64,000 bases of DNA from Glebionis coronaria (Eukaryota > Streptophyta > Magnoliopsida > Asterales > Asteraceae), in assembly GCA_025667525.1 (NCBI GenBank), contig CM046878.1, positions 401,753,275-401,817,274 of the forward strand, written 5' to 3'. A program made the translations under genes and the position numbers. Of this stretch, positions 40,535 to 52,640 are shown one piece after another. The notes beneath the pieces were generated by a model that saw nothing but the letters and a program-made list of their open reading frames with translations, was not told the DNA's origin and did no database searches. Every line of letters starts with the position of its first letter. The stretch's first letter is position 1.

Positions 40535-43512
40535 TGTAACACTCTTAATTTTCGTATCGGTACAGCGGAAGGGTCAATAGAGTGTTATGAGATAGCACAA
40601 TAACTCAAATCATAGACAACGCAAAAAAAAGGGTTGTATAAAGCCAAACATACATTCATCCGAATACAAGTTTAAAGTTTACACAAGGTCCCCCAGTTTT
40701 TACAGTCATAAAGTTACAAATCATATTTCGAGTGAATATTATTAATAAGTAGGCCGTCAGAGTCGATCTCCGTCCAAGTTACCTTTAAGCGCTTGAGATA
40801 AAACATGCAAAAAATAAATCAGCGAATGCCGAGTGAATTCATAGAGTTTAGTAAAAACCGTTATATAAAATAGTTATGTAAAGCAGAACACAAGCATAAT
40901 ATCAGTAATAAGACCCCATATTTCTAGTTAGACAATATATTATAATTCAAATCATATATCATACACTATTCCTGAGATCCGCAGCCTCAGTATTACCATT
41001 ATCGGTATTTTTATCGGATTATTATAAGCCGCATGACATTGTTGCCTTTCTATAATACAACGGGTCACGAGCCCGACAAATATGTGCCCATTTAAATCAG
41101 TGTGTCGTCACTAATATCACGCTATATAAATCCTCTCATACATAAATTCGCTTGCCAATCAATGTGGCACGACGGGGATCAACCGTCAAGACGCGAACTG
41201 GGGTGATCTTCCCCAAATAGTACTATTATATGCATAAGCGTCTACCAACTCCCGGTAGTTCACAATTCATGCTAATGGGACTTATAGTGACATAACCTAA
41301 CTAATAATAATCCATTTCAATCATTCATTGGGTCATACAATCAATTAGGTCCATATAAATAAGCATACGATCGGGTCCACTTGTGTTCTATTTTTAATAA
41401 AACTAGCATGTTATCTCCCTCGCGGGTTTACAAAACATTTCATAAAACATTTAAAAGAGTGTGAGGCTATGAACTCACGTTGGTTTGGAAAGGCGGGTTA
41501 TCGGCAATTAAGGCGTATGGCGCGTGTCTCGATCACGGGATACCTAACAAATAATACTCGATCTTAGACTATGTCGAATAATATTTATAAAAAGTTATTA
41601 TGTATATGTAATCAAGTCATAATCATGATGATCAATTGGGGTTTTATCACTTTACACAACATTATTAGTTGTTATGCATTTAGTTAACTTAGTCCAATTA
41701 CACTAATTTTAGCCCATTTATATGTTAAGGCCCAGTAGGCCCATTAAGAGTCCAATATGTTTTATTAGTTCATTTATCTAATTAGGACCAGGCCTCTACT
41801 CATATATTGGGCCCAAGTGGGTTGAGCCCATGAGCAAGTCCAATAGTGCTAAACCAAACTAGTTGGGCCTAGTGGTCTAACAAAGCTATTTTGGTCCATT
41901 ACGGGTGCATAAGTTTCAAAGCTCGGGTTTGTTGATTTTTACTTGTTAAATGTGTTTATATATCAGTAGATGTTCTATAAAAATGTTACATTAGATGGGT
42001 CCGACCATCTAACTTTTATTTGGCGAAAACGCCATCCTTTCGGTTTTAGCCGAAAAGACGTAAAAGTTATATATATAGTTTGTAGTTAGAAAACTAGTTG
42101 AGTTTTATTTTTATAAATTGTGATACTTATTTATTATAGTATATAAACATATTTTTATAATTGTTATTATCAATTATTTACTTTTACATACTTATTTTAT
42201 ATATTAATTTACTTCAAGTTGTCTTTTAATATTATATAACTTATTGTAAAATTTGATGTAAAAAGCCATGTTCACCATTTTATCATATCTTGAGTTCTAT
42301 AATAAGTTAGAACCCCAAATTTTTGCTGTAGAACCTACATAATACGCTCTATAGTTTACTCTTCTATGGATCCTTCTCAAACAACCTCTAAATATAAGTT
42401 TTAATTCGTCCAAAATAGATCAGTCAGATTAGTACCTCAAAAGTATTTTGGCCATATCTTGCTCATTTTTAACATTCTATGGTGTGTCCAATTAACCACT
42501 TGTGTAAAAATCATTTATCTATCATTATATCAAATAATCTAATCCATTTAATAAAGTATTGAAACTTACTGTTTTTCACAGCCTATTAATCTAGTTAAGA
42601 TTTTATCATCTTTTACTTGTAGATTTAGCCTTATTGACTTATTCTAATGACACAAAATCCCCATGCAACACTTTGATCATCATTCATAACTATCATGCAT
42701 ATACATTTGGAAGTAAATAGATAAGTACATTTACAAAAATAATAGGATGATAGAAAGAAAACAATCTTTATACCAACCAAATGATGGAAAAATGATGAGA
42801 TTTGGATGAACAAACTTGATCTTTGTACCCAAATCTTTAACTTTTCAAAACAACTTTTTGTGATCTCCATATATATGATCTCTTGAGAAATCAGCCCAAA
42901 TACTCCATGAAAACTTCCTTTTACAAGTTGAAATCACCTCAAATCATCCTTCTTTTAAGTGGTTTTCATCATAAGTTGATTATAGTTTAAGTTGTAGGTT
43001 GAAATTTGATGAAAATGATGTTATGGTGGTGGTGATGGACGGCTACAAGAGGGAGAGTAGAGAGATTTTGGTGAAAACTTTTTAGTTACACATGTAAGTA
43101 TGTGTGTGTGTGTGTGTGTGTGTGAAGATTGAGGTTTAAGTACCTTAATCACTTATGAGACACATGTCTCATAGTTAGCTAGAAATTTGACACCAAAGGG
43201 TGTTACGCCCTTGATGAATCCGCCCCTATTAGGGGTGGGACAAGTGTTATACTTGTCTCATCCCTAATATTTTACGGTTACTCCTCGATTCTGGTTTCCT
43301 CGATTTACGTGCCCTCGGGTCGATTTACGAAAAACGTTTTTGCAAATTATGAAACTACGGCACAAAACGACTCTAATAAAAATTGTCTCATAAAACACGG
43401 AGCACAAAAGCGTAAATACGTAAATATGTGAGTTCATGAACCAACACAAAAGTAAAATATAAAATTAATATACGAGAATAAATTTACTACCTGAAAATGT
43501 CAGATTGTAACA
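40535..43512 (-). repeat. Element E 5' LTR
   Basis: The 2978-bp LTR starts TGTTACAATCTGACATTTTC at 43512 on the minus strand (TGTGACAATC in the 3' copy) and ends GAGTGTTACA at 40535. It has a GT microsatellite near 43100 that is longer than in the 3' LTR. Followed directly by duplication CACTC and element D's LTR. Confidence 0.92.
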
Positions 43513-43517
43513 CACTC

Positions 43518-45310
43518 CATCGTGGTGAAGTCATAGCACTAGTGCCTCTAGTGTTATGGTTATGGTACCTCCATAACTAGGTGAAACTGGCATGCATGTA
43601 TATGGATAAGGTAACTAATAAAACATAAGCATTTAATCTATAACTACTGGGGAAAACAGTTGGCTGCATACGGGAAATCCTAATAAAGGAAGAGGTTGTC
43701 CTTACTGAAGGACGGAAAATCTGTACCTTGTGTCCAGTAGAAGCTAATAGAAACGCTGAAGAACCTACTCCGCCTTGATGGATAATACTACATAAGAATA
43801 GGGACATGTATGAGTTGTCTGAATTACATGTGTTTTACTGATTCTGTGTGTTCTTAGCTTATTATTCATGTTAAGTCATGTTTTAACTGATTTAAGTGTT
43901 TATATGTAGTTATTCTTGTATTCTGTTGTTTATTATTCATGTAGTATGATATTATAATACTTGTATTGTAATACTAAATAACTTTTTAAAAGTAACAGGT
44001 TTCCATAAATAGTTAGTTTCTAAAAATAGAAAGTTTCCTAAAATAGTAAGTTTCCATAATTAGAAATAAGCTGGATTATTAATAATAAGTTAAGTTTAAT
44101 TAGTAAAAACAAGTCATGGTTTAAAGGTTATAGCTTATTAATTAAATAACTTGGTTAATGAATTAAACTATGCATTATACGAATTTAATTAAAAATACAT
44201 GTTTTAATTAAATTAAGCTAAGTAAAATACTTAGGTTATACATGAAATATTAATTTTAATATTTAACCTAAGTCATGCATTTAAAAAAATTAAATAGTCT
44301 AGGAAATAATTTAATTAAACATATTTTCTGATTTTTAATACTTTCCCGAAACCCGAACCCGTGTTTTAAAATTACCCGAGCCCGTACCCGTGTGTCACAT
44401 ATAAGCCGAGCTAAACAGCCTTGACAGTGGCTACCCGACCTAGCCGGTTGCCACTGTCCGAATGGTTTACCCGTTGCCGAGCCACGGCTAGCCGTTGTCG
44501 GGCTCGGTTCCCACCGGTTCCCACTATTTTTGTTGTTCGGTTCCCACTGTTAAAACATAAGTTCCACCCCCCGACTCGCGGTCGGGGTCCTTCGCCTTCG
44601 TCCGAGCCAAACCAACCCAAACTGAGACCCCTTGTGGTCTCGGTGGTGGTGCGAACAACAAGCCGAGAGCCCCTTAGCTCTCGGTGGTGTCTCGGCCGAA
44701 CCAACGCAAACACCAAACACCCCTTTAATCATGATTTTAATTAATCCTCGTGTTTTTATTACTTGTTTTTAAGATTAATTAAAATAAGAAAATGATTTCA
44801 ATAAAGAATTGGAAAGAAAAAGAAAGGTTTGATTATACCGAACACGTATACTCAAAGAATCAAGTAGAAAAATCGTTCGGTTTGCTCTTGGTGGTGATCT
44901 ATGGCCGGCGACAAGAGAGGGAAAGGGAAGAAAGGGTGAACTTTTCTGTAACCTAAAAATTATGACTAATACTCCCTGTGTTTTTCCTATTATTTGGTTA
45001 AACATGGGTCATGGGCCAAAAGGCCCAATCCCTCTTGTTTCTTGTCTCTTGGCCGCGGCACCCTTAGCCCAACAAGGGAAACCCGTAACTTTTCTAAGTT
45101 AAATATTATGGTTGTGTACGTTCATGTTTAATTATCGTGGATTTTATATGTCGTGGTCGTAACACATTTATAATATAAATATGTACATACATGTTATTTA
45201 TTATCGTGACACGTGAATTATATTATAAATGGACAGTTTTAATTTTATCGTATTTTCGTGTATTTACTGTTCATGTGTACTGTTCATGGTATTTTAATGC
45301 GGGTTTTACA
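43518..45310 (-). repeat. Element D 3' LTR, inner part
   Basis: This is the continuation of D's 3' LTR after element E, ending GCGGGTTTTACA on the plus strand, next to the polypurine tract. It contains the AT-rich GGAAACTTTC repeats (43990-44070) and the GC-rich hairpin island (about 44400-44710). Total LTR length is about 2.58 kb against 2.61 kb for the 5' copy. Confidence 0.9.
44400..44710 (-). repeat. GC-rich stem-loop island, element D 3' LTR
   Basis: Inverted repeats include GACAGTGGC/GCCACTGTC (9 bp) enclosing a second smaller stem at about 44422-44457, and CCGAGAGC/GCTCTCGG near 44662-44683. It matches the island at 52330-52640. Apparent reading frames on both strands here come from this GC-rich sequence and have no known homology. 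Confidence 0.75.
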
Positions 45311-45326
45311 ACTCTTCCCCTCTAAA
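45311..45326 (-). promoter_or_regulatory. Element D polypurine tract
   Basis: The minus-strand TTTTAGAGGGGAAGAGT directly precedes the LTR start TGTAAAACCC. It corresponds to the tract of element C. Confidence 0.88.
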
Positions 45327-46689
45327 ATAACAATTCGTCCTCGAATTGGAGAAAACATAAACTGAAAGAAACATACCCAAATCAGAACTGGAAATGAGGG
45401 TAAGAAGCCCGTATAGACTCCTCTGTCTCCCAAGTGGCTTCCCGCTCAGGATGATCCCTCTAGAGGATTTTGACGAAAGGGATCGTCTTCCTCCGCATGA
45501 CACGATCTTGTCGTTCAAGAACTCTCTTGGGTTCTTCGACATATGCAAGATCCTCTCGAATCTAATCAAGCGGATACTGGACTACATGGACTCGATGATA
45601 GTTGTATCCTCTGAGTAAGGACACATGGAACACGTTGTGAACGTGTGATAGCTGAGGCGGTAACGCTAAACGATATGACACTTCACCAACGCGTTCTATG
45701 ATGTCGAATGGTCCGATGAAGCGAGGACTGAGCTTCCCTTTGATTCCAAAACGTTTAACTCCCCGTGCAGGTGATACCTTGAGGAAAACGTGATCACCTA
45801 CGTTGAAAGATACATCTGTACGACGTTTATCAGCATAGCTCTTCTAGCGAGCACGAGCTTCCTGAATCTTCACCTTAGCGACATCGACTTTCTCATTGGT
45901 CACCTCAATCATCTCTGGACCCTCAATCAGTCGTTCGCCCACCTGATCCCAGCAGATTGGGGCGCGACACGTTCTAAGATACAACATCTCAAACGATGCA
46001 CACTTGATGCTAGCGTGCCAGCTGTTGTTGTATGCAAACTCCACTAGATAGATATAATCCTCCCAGCTTCCTGACCACTCTAGAGTACACGCTCGCAACA
46101 TGTCCTCCAATGTCTAAATGGTACGTTCCGACTGCCCGTCGGTCTGAGGATGAAAGGCAGTGCTGAGCTTAAGTCTGGTGCCCCAAGCTTTCTGCAGACT
46201 CTGCCAGACACGTGATGTGCAACGGGGATCTCTGTAAGAGATGATTTTTGATGGAGTACCATGCAGTCTCATGATTTCCTTCTGAAAAGTGTATGCCAAT
46301 TTGCTGACCGGATGCTCCTTACGGATCGGCAGAAAATGAGCAGACTTAGTCAATCTATCAACAATAACCCAGATGGCGTCATTTTTCCTTTGAGTCACAG
46401 GAAGACCAGTAACAAAATCCATGGAGATTTTTTCCCACTTCCACACTAGAATATCCAATGGTTGTAGTAAACCACTAGCTCTCTGGAGTTCGATCTTAAC
46501 CTGCTGGCAGATCATGCATTTAGAAACGAAGGTGGCAACATCCTGCTTCATACCACTCCACCATAAATGTTGCTTGATGTCGTGGTACATCTTGGTAGAA
46601 CCAGGATGTATGGTAAATGGAGAGTTGTGAGCTTCAGTCAGCACAGCTTCCCTGAGTGTATTGTCATCAGGAACCACTAGTCTAGTGCC
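45327..46689 (-). pseudogene. Element D integrase with chromodomain-like tail
   Basis: The frame 46677-46114 carries the zinc domain (AHNSPFTIHPGSTKM, KCMICQQVK) and the catalytic core (ISMDFVTGLP; KIISYRDPRCTS; GQSERTI). The second catalytic Asp (SDRD in related copies) is Tyr here, so the active site is destroyed. In-frame TAG stops follow at 46111-46113 and near 45846, both CAG in element C. The C-terminal chromodomain-like end (REATWE-type) is recognisable near 45410-45450 after further changes. Confidence 0.88.
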
Positions 46690-47620
46690 CTACCATAAGA
46701 TATTGTCATCGTCAACACGAAATTCCGTCTGTTGATCAAGGTTCTGAATGATATCCCAAATCTCACCAGCATTCTTCTGAGCTTCCTTGATCCTAGAATG
46801 TAAGTCTGGTTCTACTCTAAGATTCGCCCAGTAACCGTGCTGTCCTCGTACACAAAACTCAATATCAGTCATCTCTAGGTTACGGATGATCTCCTTTGCA
46901 ATCCATATGCCAGCAATCATACCCGACCTTCTGCTTAGAGCATCTGCCACCACATTCGCCTTACCAGGATGGTACTGAATGTTGGTGTCATAGTCCGTCA
47001 ATAGCTCTAACCATCTCCTCTGTCTCATGTTTAGTTTGTTATGGGTGAAGATGTACTTGAGACTCTTGTGATCAGTGAATATGTCACATGATTCATCATA
47101 CAAATAATGTCTCCAGATCTTCAATGCGAAAAAACTGCTACAAGCTCCAAATCATGAGTAGGATAGTTTTCTTCATAAGGTTTCAGCTGCCGTGATGCGT
47201 ATGCAATAACCTTCCCTTGTTGCATGAGAACACAGCCTAGACCCTTTCCTAAAGCGTCACTATATATCTGAAATCCACCTAAGCCAGATGGGAGAGTAAG
47301 AATAGGTGCAGTCACTAACTTTTGTTTAAGATCTTCAAAGCTCTTCTCTCGTTCTTCCGTCCAGACGAATTTCTCTCCTTTCCTCATCAGCTTAGTCAAT
47401 GGTAAGGCTAACCGTGAAAAGTTCTCTACAAACCTGCGGTAGTAGCCATCTAAACCTAGAAAACCTCTGACCTTAGTTGCAGATGTAGGTCTCGGCCATT
47501 TGGTGATAGCTTCGACCTTTGTAGGATCCATGGTGATCCCTTCTGCAGATACAATATGGCCCAGAAATGCCACCTTGCTTAACCAGAACTCACACTTGGA
47601 GAACTTGGCATACAACTATT
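46690..47620 (-). pseudogene. Element D reverse transcriptase thumb and RNase H
   Basis: The 47615-47121 frame holds [37 protein letters not shown], and RNase [19 protein letters not shown] and [10 protein letters not shown] frameshift near 47121 moves to the 47124-46690 frame with [20 protein letters not shown] and [15 protein letters not shown]. It ends at TAG 46690-46692, which is CAG in element C. SDALG replaces SDASG. Confidence 0.88.
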
Positions 47621-48099
47621 TCTGACGAAGAATTTGCAAGACTGTACGAAGGTGTTCCTCATGTTCCTCCTGGATTTGGAGAAATTTAGGATGTCATCAA
47701 TGAACAAGATAACGAACTTGTCCAAAAACTCATGGAAGACACGGTTCATCAAATCCATAAAGACTGCTGGAGCATTTGTTAGTCCAAATGGCATAACTAT
47801 AAACTCGTAGTACCCATAACGTGTACGGAAAGCAGTCTTAGAAAAATCCTGCTCTTTCACCCGTAACTAATGGTAGTCGGACCTTAGATCGATCTTGGAG
47901 AAATACTTGGCGCCCTAAAGTTGATCAAAAAGGTCATCAATTCGCGGCAAAGGGTAATGATTCCTGATCGTGATCTTGTTCAGCTCACGATAGTCTATAC
48001 ACAAATGCATGTTGTCGTCTTTCTTCTTCACGAAAACTACCGGTGCACCCATGACGATGCACTGGGATGGATGAAACCTCGTTCCAGAAGTTTCTGCAG
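47621..48099 (-). pseudogene. Element D reverse transcriptase palm
   Basis: Broken frames show [20 protein letters not shown] and the catalytic [12 protein letters not shown] (about 47700). Upstream pieces translate to [16 protein letters not shown] and KIDLRS-like sequence with several stops. A frameshift near 47640 follows the catalytic motif. Confidence 0.85.
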
Positions 48100-49007
48100 C
48101 TAATCTTTTAATTCTTTAAGCTCTATAGGAGCCATGCGATAAGGAGCCTTGGAAATTTGCTCTACACCTAGAATGAGTTCAATTCCAAACTCGACTTCAC
48201 GAATAGGTGGTATGCCCAGAAGTTTGTCAGGAAATACGTCAAGAAATTCTGACACAATAGGCTGATCTAGGATCGATGGAGACTCGGCAGTAATGTCATG
48301 TATTATTGCTATGAAGCCCTGACAGCCGTGTGTTAGTAATGCACGCGCCTCCATGGATGAAATAATTTGTACCGACTTCCCTGGCAGAAAACCATGGTGT
48401 ATGTACTCTGGAGGTTTAACATCACAGAATATAACTCGATAAGTGTGGCAGTCTATCGTAGCCTGGTGTTTGGATAACCAGTCCATGCCCAAAATCAAGT
48501 CAAAATCGCACATGTACAAAGGAAGTGCGTCAACTCTGTGGATCTTATCATCAAATTCTAGGGGAAGATCTCTGTACGCCTGGGTGATTCGTACAGAGTC
48601 CCTAAGTGGCGTGGAGATGCATAAGGAATTCTCTAATGGCATAGGGAAACTCCTAACACGTACAACAAAAGTAGTGGATATGACTGAATGAGTCGCTCTA
48701 GTATCAAACAAAACACATGCTGCCAAACCATTCATAAAGAGATTCCTAGTGATGGTACCTGAAGTCTTGTTCGTCTGATCTCTAGTAGTAGTGAACACGT
48801 GACCATAAGTAGATGGTGGTTTGGTGTCGACATGTCCAGAGGTGCCTTCTATCTCACCTTGGCGACAATCCTTCTGTTGATGGCCTTGTTGGCCACACTT
48901 GAAACAACCACCAGTACCTCGGCGATAAAAACCAGAATGTATGCGCGAACAAGTAGGACAGATAGGATGCGTGAATTCTCCAACAGGCGTCCTAGCTGGT
49001 TGTGAGC
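48100..49007 (-). pseudogene. Element D zinc knuckle and protease
   Basis: This is the counterpart of element C exon 4: GSQPARTPVGEF, zinc knuckle CFKCGQQGHQQKDC (intact), then protease VLFDTRATHSVIS and DLILGMDWLSKHQATID. The catalytic triad DTG is DTR here (Gly to Arg), which should abolish activity. The frame stays open into the start of reverse transcriptase ([14 protein letters not shown]) and stops at 48100. Confidence 0.9.
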
Positions 49008-49080
49008 CTGTTTCAGGATTACATGTATGATACATAATCGTAGAACATAAACATGATTACATAGAAGGTTTGAAAATTAC
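49008..49080 (-). other. Intron 3 of element D gag-pol
   Basis: This 73-bp minus-strand segment runs GTAATTTTCAAACC ... ATCCTGAAACAG. It sits at the same protein position as element C's intron 3, between the QPNR block and the ARTPVGEF/ERTPVGGY block. Confidence 0.8.
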
Positions 49081-49144
49081 CAGATGAGGTAGAACGGTTA
49101 GGCTGTGAACCTCTACGATCCTGATCCCTACCGTTGTTGTTGTT

Positions 49145-49221
49145 CTTGAAATTGAATCGTTGGAGTGTCAGAATACCATAACATAAGATAGTTTAACATG
49201 AAAGAAGGTAAATGTAGGGAC
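49145..49221 (-). other. Intron 2 of element D gag-pol
   Basis: This 77-bp minus-strand segment runs GTCCCTACATTTACC ... TTCAATTTCAAG. It starts after the same AACAGCAG exon end as in element C. The acceptor gives a phase off by one in this decayed copy, so an indel or a shifted acceptor is likely. Confidence 0.7.
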
Positions 49222-49365
49222 CTGCTGTTGTTCGATTTATTAGCGTTGTTACGGTAATTATCATTACCGCCACGCCTCTCTGAACCAGAACGGTCGTTGG
49301 TCTGACCGTTTCCCTTAGATGCTTGCTGCTGAACGGCCGCAGGCTTACGATCGTCAGTCTTCTGT

Positions 49366-49451
49366 CTGAAACATAAACTTGAACAGAGGATGATATGAAA
49401 ATGGAAATACCAAAAGAAATGAATGGTTTACGATTGGTGATTGAAGATACC
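49366..49451 (-). other. Intron 1 of element D gag-pol
   Basis: This 86-bp minus-strand segment runs GTATCTTCAATCACC ... GTTTATGTTTCAG, the same length as element C intron 1 and between the same coding blocks (GAAGAG donor side; CAGAAGAC acceptor side). The sequence inside differs strongly between C and D. Confidence 0.8.
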
Positions 49452-50200
49452 TCTTCACGGCTCGATTATTACCAAACTCCTCTCATTTCTGAAGCATCTC
49501 AAGCTTTCGGGCTGCATCGGCCACTTGTGCCACTGTAGTGAACGTAGCAAAAACCAAATTGTTGGCAACCAAATTGCGAAAAGCCCAACAAAACTTCTCA
49601 GCTTGCTCCCTAGCAGTACCTGCTGCTGCTCCCAAGAAACCAGCCAAACGGAGAAACCTCTACATGAATTCGTTGTTGTTCTCTCCAGCAGGATACTATG
49701 ATAATCCCTCTTAAGCTTCTCCTGCTCAGCATGTGGGAACTACTGTTTAAGGAAGATCTTCTTAAACTGGTCCCAAGTCAACAATGAAACCCAATTATCA
49801 CCACCATTGGATTGCTTGACTGACTTCCACCACTGCAGCACATCACATTCAAACTTATAGCAAGGCAGTCTTGCCTTGAAAACGCTGTCACAACCCATCA
49901 CATCAAATATCTTCTCGATGTGAGAAATCCAAGCCTTAGCCTCATTGGGGCTATCAGTTTTCTCAAACAAACGGGGTCTCTGCTTGTTGAATCGCTCCAA
50001 CCAAGTCATAAGGGTAACAGGTGGCGGTGGTGGAGGATTATTGTTGTAGTGGTTTTCAGGATGAGGCCAAATTGAACGCTCTGAGCTTGAACTTCAGCAT
50101 GAACTTCGTCCCTGATTTCATTGCAAAGTTGGGGAAGGATGGCTTGCAGAGCTGCATTGACAGCTGTAGCCAATTCCTGAGCATTACGTGTGTTCACCAT
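49452..50200 (-). pseudogene. Element D gag, exon 1
   Basis: The ATG at 50200 (MVNTRNAQELATAVNAALQA) starts Gag, followed by LPQLCNEIRDEVHAEVQAQS. After a frameshift near 50080 come WLERFNKQRPRLFEKTDSPN and CYKFECDVLQWWKSVKQ. A stop after KKIFLKQ (49740-49742) and a further shift damage the C-terminal part. It aligns along its length with element C gag. Confidence 0.88.
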
Positions 50201-50352
50201 CTAACAGTTTAAACAAAATGCAACATAAATGATAAGTCTGAAATGAGATGAACATAAAATGCATGAACAATGTATAAATCAATGGAATAGTTTATAATGC
50301 ATGAAACAGTTTAGAATGCATGATGTAGTTTATAAAACGTTTATATGCGCGA

Positions 50353-50420
50353 GGGTAAACACCTATGGTCAGTTTACCCAAAACAAAATACATAGCGGGG
50401 GACGCCTATGGGTCTGTCCC
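50353..50420 (-). ncRNA. Paired leader stem-loops of element D
   Basis: On the minus strand, GGGAC (50420-50416), loop AGACCCATAGGC, GTCCC (50403-50399), then GGGTAAAC (50379-50372), loop TGACCATAGGT, GTTTACCC (50360-50353). Compared with element C, loops differ by one or two bases, while the second stem has two base pairs changed on both strands. Confidence 0.75.
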
Positions 50421-50634
50421 AAAGTTAAAAGTTTTGATAAAAGCACATGCGACTAAATAGGGCCAGTCTTGTACCAACCATTACATAGTCATAAACCTAC
50501 GACAATGATATGAATGCATGAAATGAAAATGAAAATGAATGAATGCATGAAAACCAACTGTTAGTTTTAGGAAGATGCTGGTGAGTACCTGTAAGTCACA
50601 GGTCATGTTTTACAGAGCTACAGGTCGAAACCTT

Positions 50635-50647
50635 GGCTCTGATACCA
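50635..50647 (-). promoter_or_regulatory. Element D primer-binding site (initiator Met)
   Basis: The minus-strand TGGTATCAGAGCC lies 4 bases after the 5' LTR end and is identical to that of element C. Confidence 0.95.
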
Positions 50648-50976
50648 TAATTGTAACACTCTATTTGTTAAGATGGAAGGCTATTGTAAAATATGGCGTG
50701 TCATCAAAGCATGCAAGGTAATGTCTAAACATTCATGACCATAAATAGAAATACCGAAATCAAACATCGGTAGTATAAGTAACTCACACACAAGCAAATA
50801 TAAGTACTGTAAATGAAAGGACTAAACAATGTCCAAATGAAGTAAAGTATGAGAAAGTCGGAATAAATGCATAAGGTAAAAGAGGCTGGATAGCTTCCAT
50901 CTGAATGCACATACTCTCGAAATCCTACTTGCGACCTTGGGTACCTGTCGTTTGGGAACATGGAAATGGAAAACGG

Positions 50977-50993
50977 CTGAGCATAACGCTCAG
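50977..50993 (-). repeat. Conserved CTGAGC hairpin in gypsy LTR
   Basis: CTGAGC-GTTAT-GCTCAG on the minus strand forms a perfect 6-bp stem. The same hairpin occurs in element C's 3' LTR (38866-38882), with one mismatch in the 5' LTR (30496-30512), and as CTGAG...CTCAG in LTR A near 14600. A CGRCAGGTAC element follows about 20-30 bases later in each. Confidence 0.7.
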
Positions 50994-52329
50994 TGCACGG
51001 ATATACAATAAAGCATAGAAACATAGAGTATGAAAGCAAAAAAGAGCATATAAAGCATGAAAAGCAGCGGAAATGAGTAAGTCCTGGAAACCTAGATGTG
51101 TGTCATGCTTACTGGTTTTTGTTCTGAAAACATAACTTATATTACTTATGAAAATCTGTATTAGTTTAATATACCAAAAGCCAATATAGGTCATGAGGTC
51201 AACAACGTGCATGAATACTTGGAAGGTGACCTCGTCATGCAATTAGAGGGGATGCCTCTAATTAAATGGTAATGGGTAGGAGGGATCGGCTCCTTATGAA
51301 GGATGCAAGGCACACACCACATTCACCATGAAATCCTGACACTATAACTAGGATGCACCCATACACCCCACATGATAATATAATAATAAAGGCCAAATAA
51401 ACTAAAAAGGATGCCACGAGCTATCACTTCGTCGTGGTGAAGTCATAACACTAGTGCCTCTAGTGTTATGGTTATGGTACCTCCATAACTAGGTGAAACT
51501 GGCATGCATGTATATGTCTAAGGTAACCAATAAAACATAAGCATTTAATCTATAACTACTAGGGAAAACAGTTGGCTGCATACGGGTAATCCTAATAAAG
51601 GAAGAGGTTGTCCTTACTGAAGGATGTAAAATCCGTACCTTGTGTCCAGTAGAAGCTAACGGAAACGCTGAAGAACCTACTCCGCCTTGACGGATAATAC
51701 TACATAAGAACAGGGACATGTATGAGTTGTCTGAGTTACATATGTTTTACTGGTTCTGTGTGTTCTTAGCTTATTATTCATGTTAAGTCATGTTTTAACT
51801 GATTTAAGTGTTAATCTGTAGTTATTCTTGTATTTTTTGTTTATTATTCATGTAGTATGGTAGTATAATACTTGTATTGTAATACTAAGTAACTTTCTAA
51901 AAATAGCAGGTTTCCATAAATAGTAAGTTTCTAAAAATAGAAAGTTTCCAAAAATAGTAAGTTTTCATAATTAGAAATAATCTAGATTATTAATAATAAG
52001 TAAAGTTTAATTAGTAAAATACAAGTCATGGTTTAGTGGTTATAGCTTATTAATTAAATAACTTGGTTAATTAATTAAACTATACATTATACGAATTTAA
52101 TTAAAAATACATGTTTTAATTAAATTAAGCTAAGTAAAATACATAGGTGATACATGAAATATTAATTTTAATATTTAACCTAAGTCATGCATTTAAATAA
52201 ATTAAATAGTCTAGGAAATAATTTAATTAAACATATTTTTTGATTTTTAATACTTTTCCGAAACCCGAACCCGTGTTTTAAAATTAACCCGTGCCCATAC
52301 CCGTGTGTCACATATAAGCTGAGCCAAAC

Positions 52330-52640
52330 ACCCTTGACAGTGGCTACCCGGCCTAGCCGGTTGCCACTGTCCGAGTGGTTTACCTATTGTCGAGCCACGG
52401 CTAGCCGCTGTCGGGCTCGGTTACCACCGGTTCACACCGGTTCCCACTGTTTTTGTTGTTCGGTTCCCACTATTAAAACATAAGTCCCACCCTCGACTCG
52501 CGGTCGGGGTCCTTTGCCTTCGTCCGAGCCAAACCAACCCAAACCAAGACCCCTTGTGGTCTCGGTGGTGGTACGAACAACAAGCCGAGAGCCCCTTGGC
52601 TCTCGGTGGTGTCTCGGCCGAACCAACACAAACACCAAAC
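52330..52640 (-). repeat. GC-rich stem-loop island, element D 5' LTR
   Basis: The main stems are GACAGTGGC/GCCACTGTC enclosing CCGGC-CTA-GCCGG (52336-52371), and CCGAGAGCC-CCTT-GGCTCTCGG (52585-52606, 9 bp). Also visible are AGACC/GGTCT (about 52546-52562) and the palindrome CGGCTAGCCG near 52400. Confidence 0.8.

Larger units (their letters stand above)
19994..43512 (-). mobile_element. Gypsy element E (chromovirus-type), split by element C
   Basis: This minus-strand Ty3/gypsy element is about 12.1 kb without element C. The 5' LTR is 43512-40535, the primer site about 40532-40520, the accessory ORF 40236-39220, gag 27532-26384, pol to 23048, the polypurine tract about 23020-23006 and the 3' LTR 23005-19994. 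The target duplication CACTC is perfect (19989-19993 and 43513-43517) and lies in element D's LTR. Element C interrupts it at 27822-39208. Its proteins and LTR ends (TGTGACAATC...GAGTGTTACA) differ from C and D, so it is another lineage. Confidence 0.93.

Noticed and set aside
44411..44744. 100-107-codon frames on opposite strands in the D LTR
   Set aside because: Mirror frames in the GC-rich hairpin island, with no motif and repeated in the other LTR.
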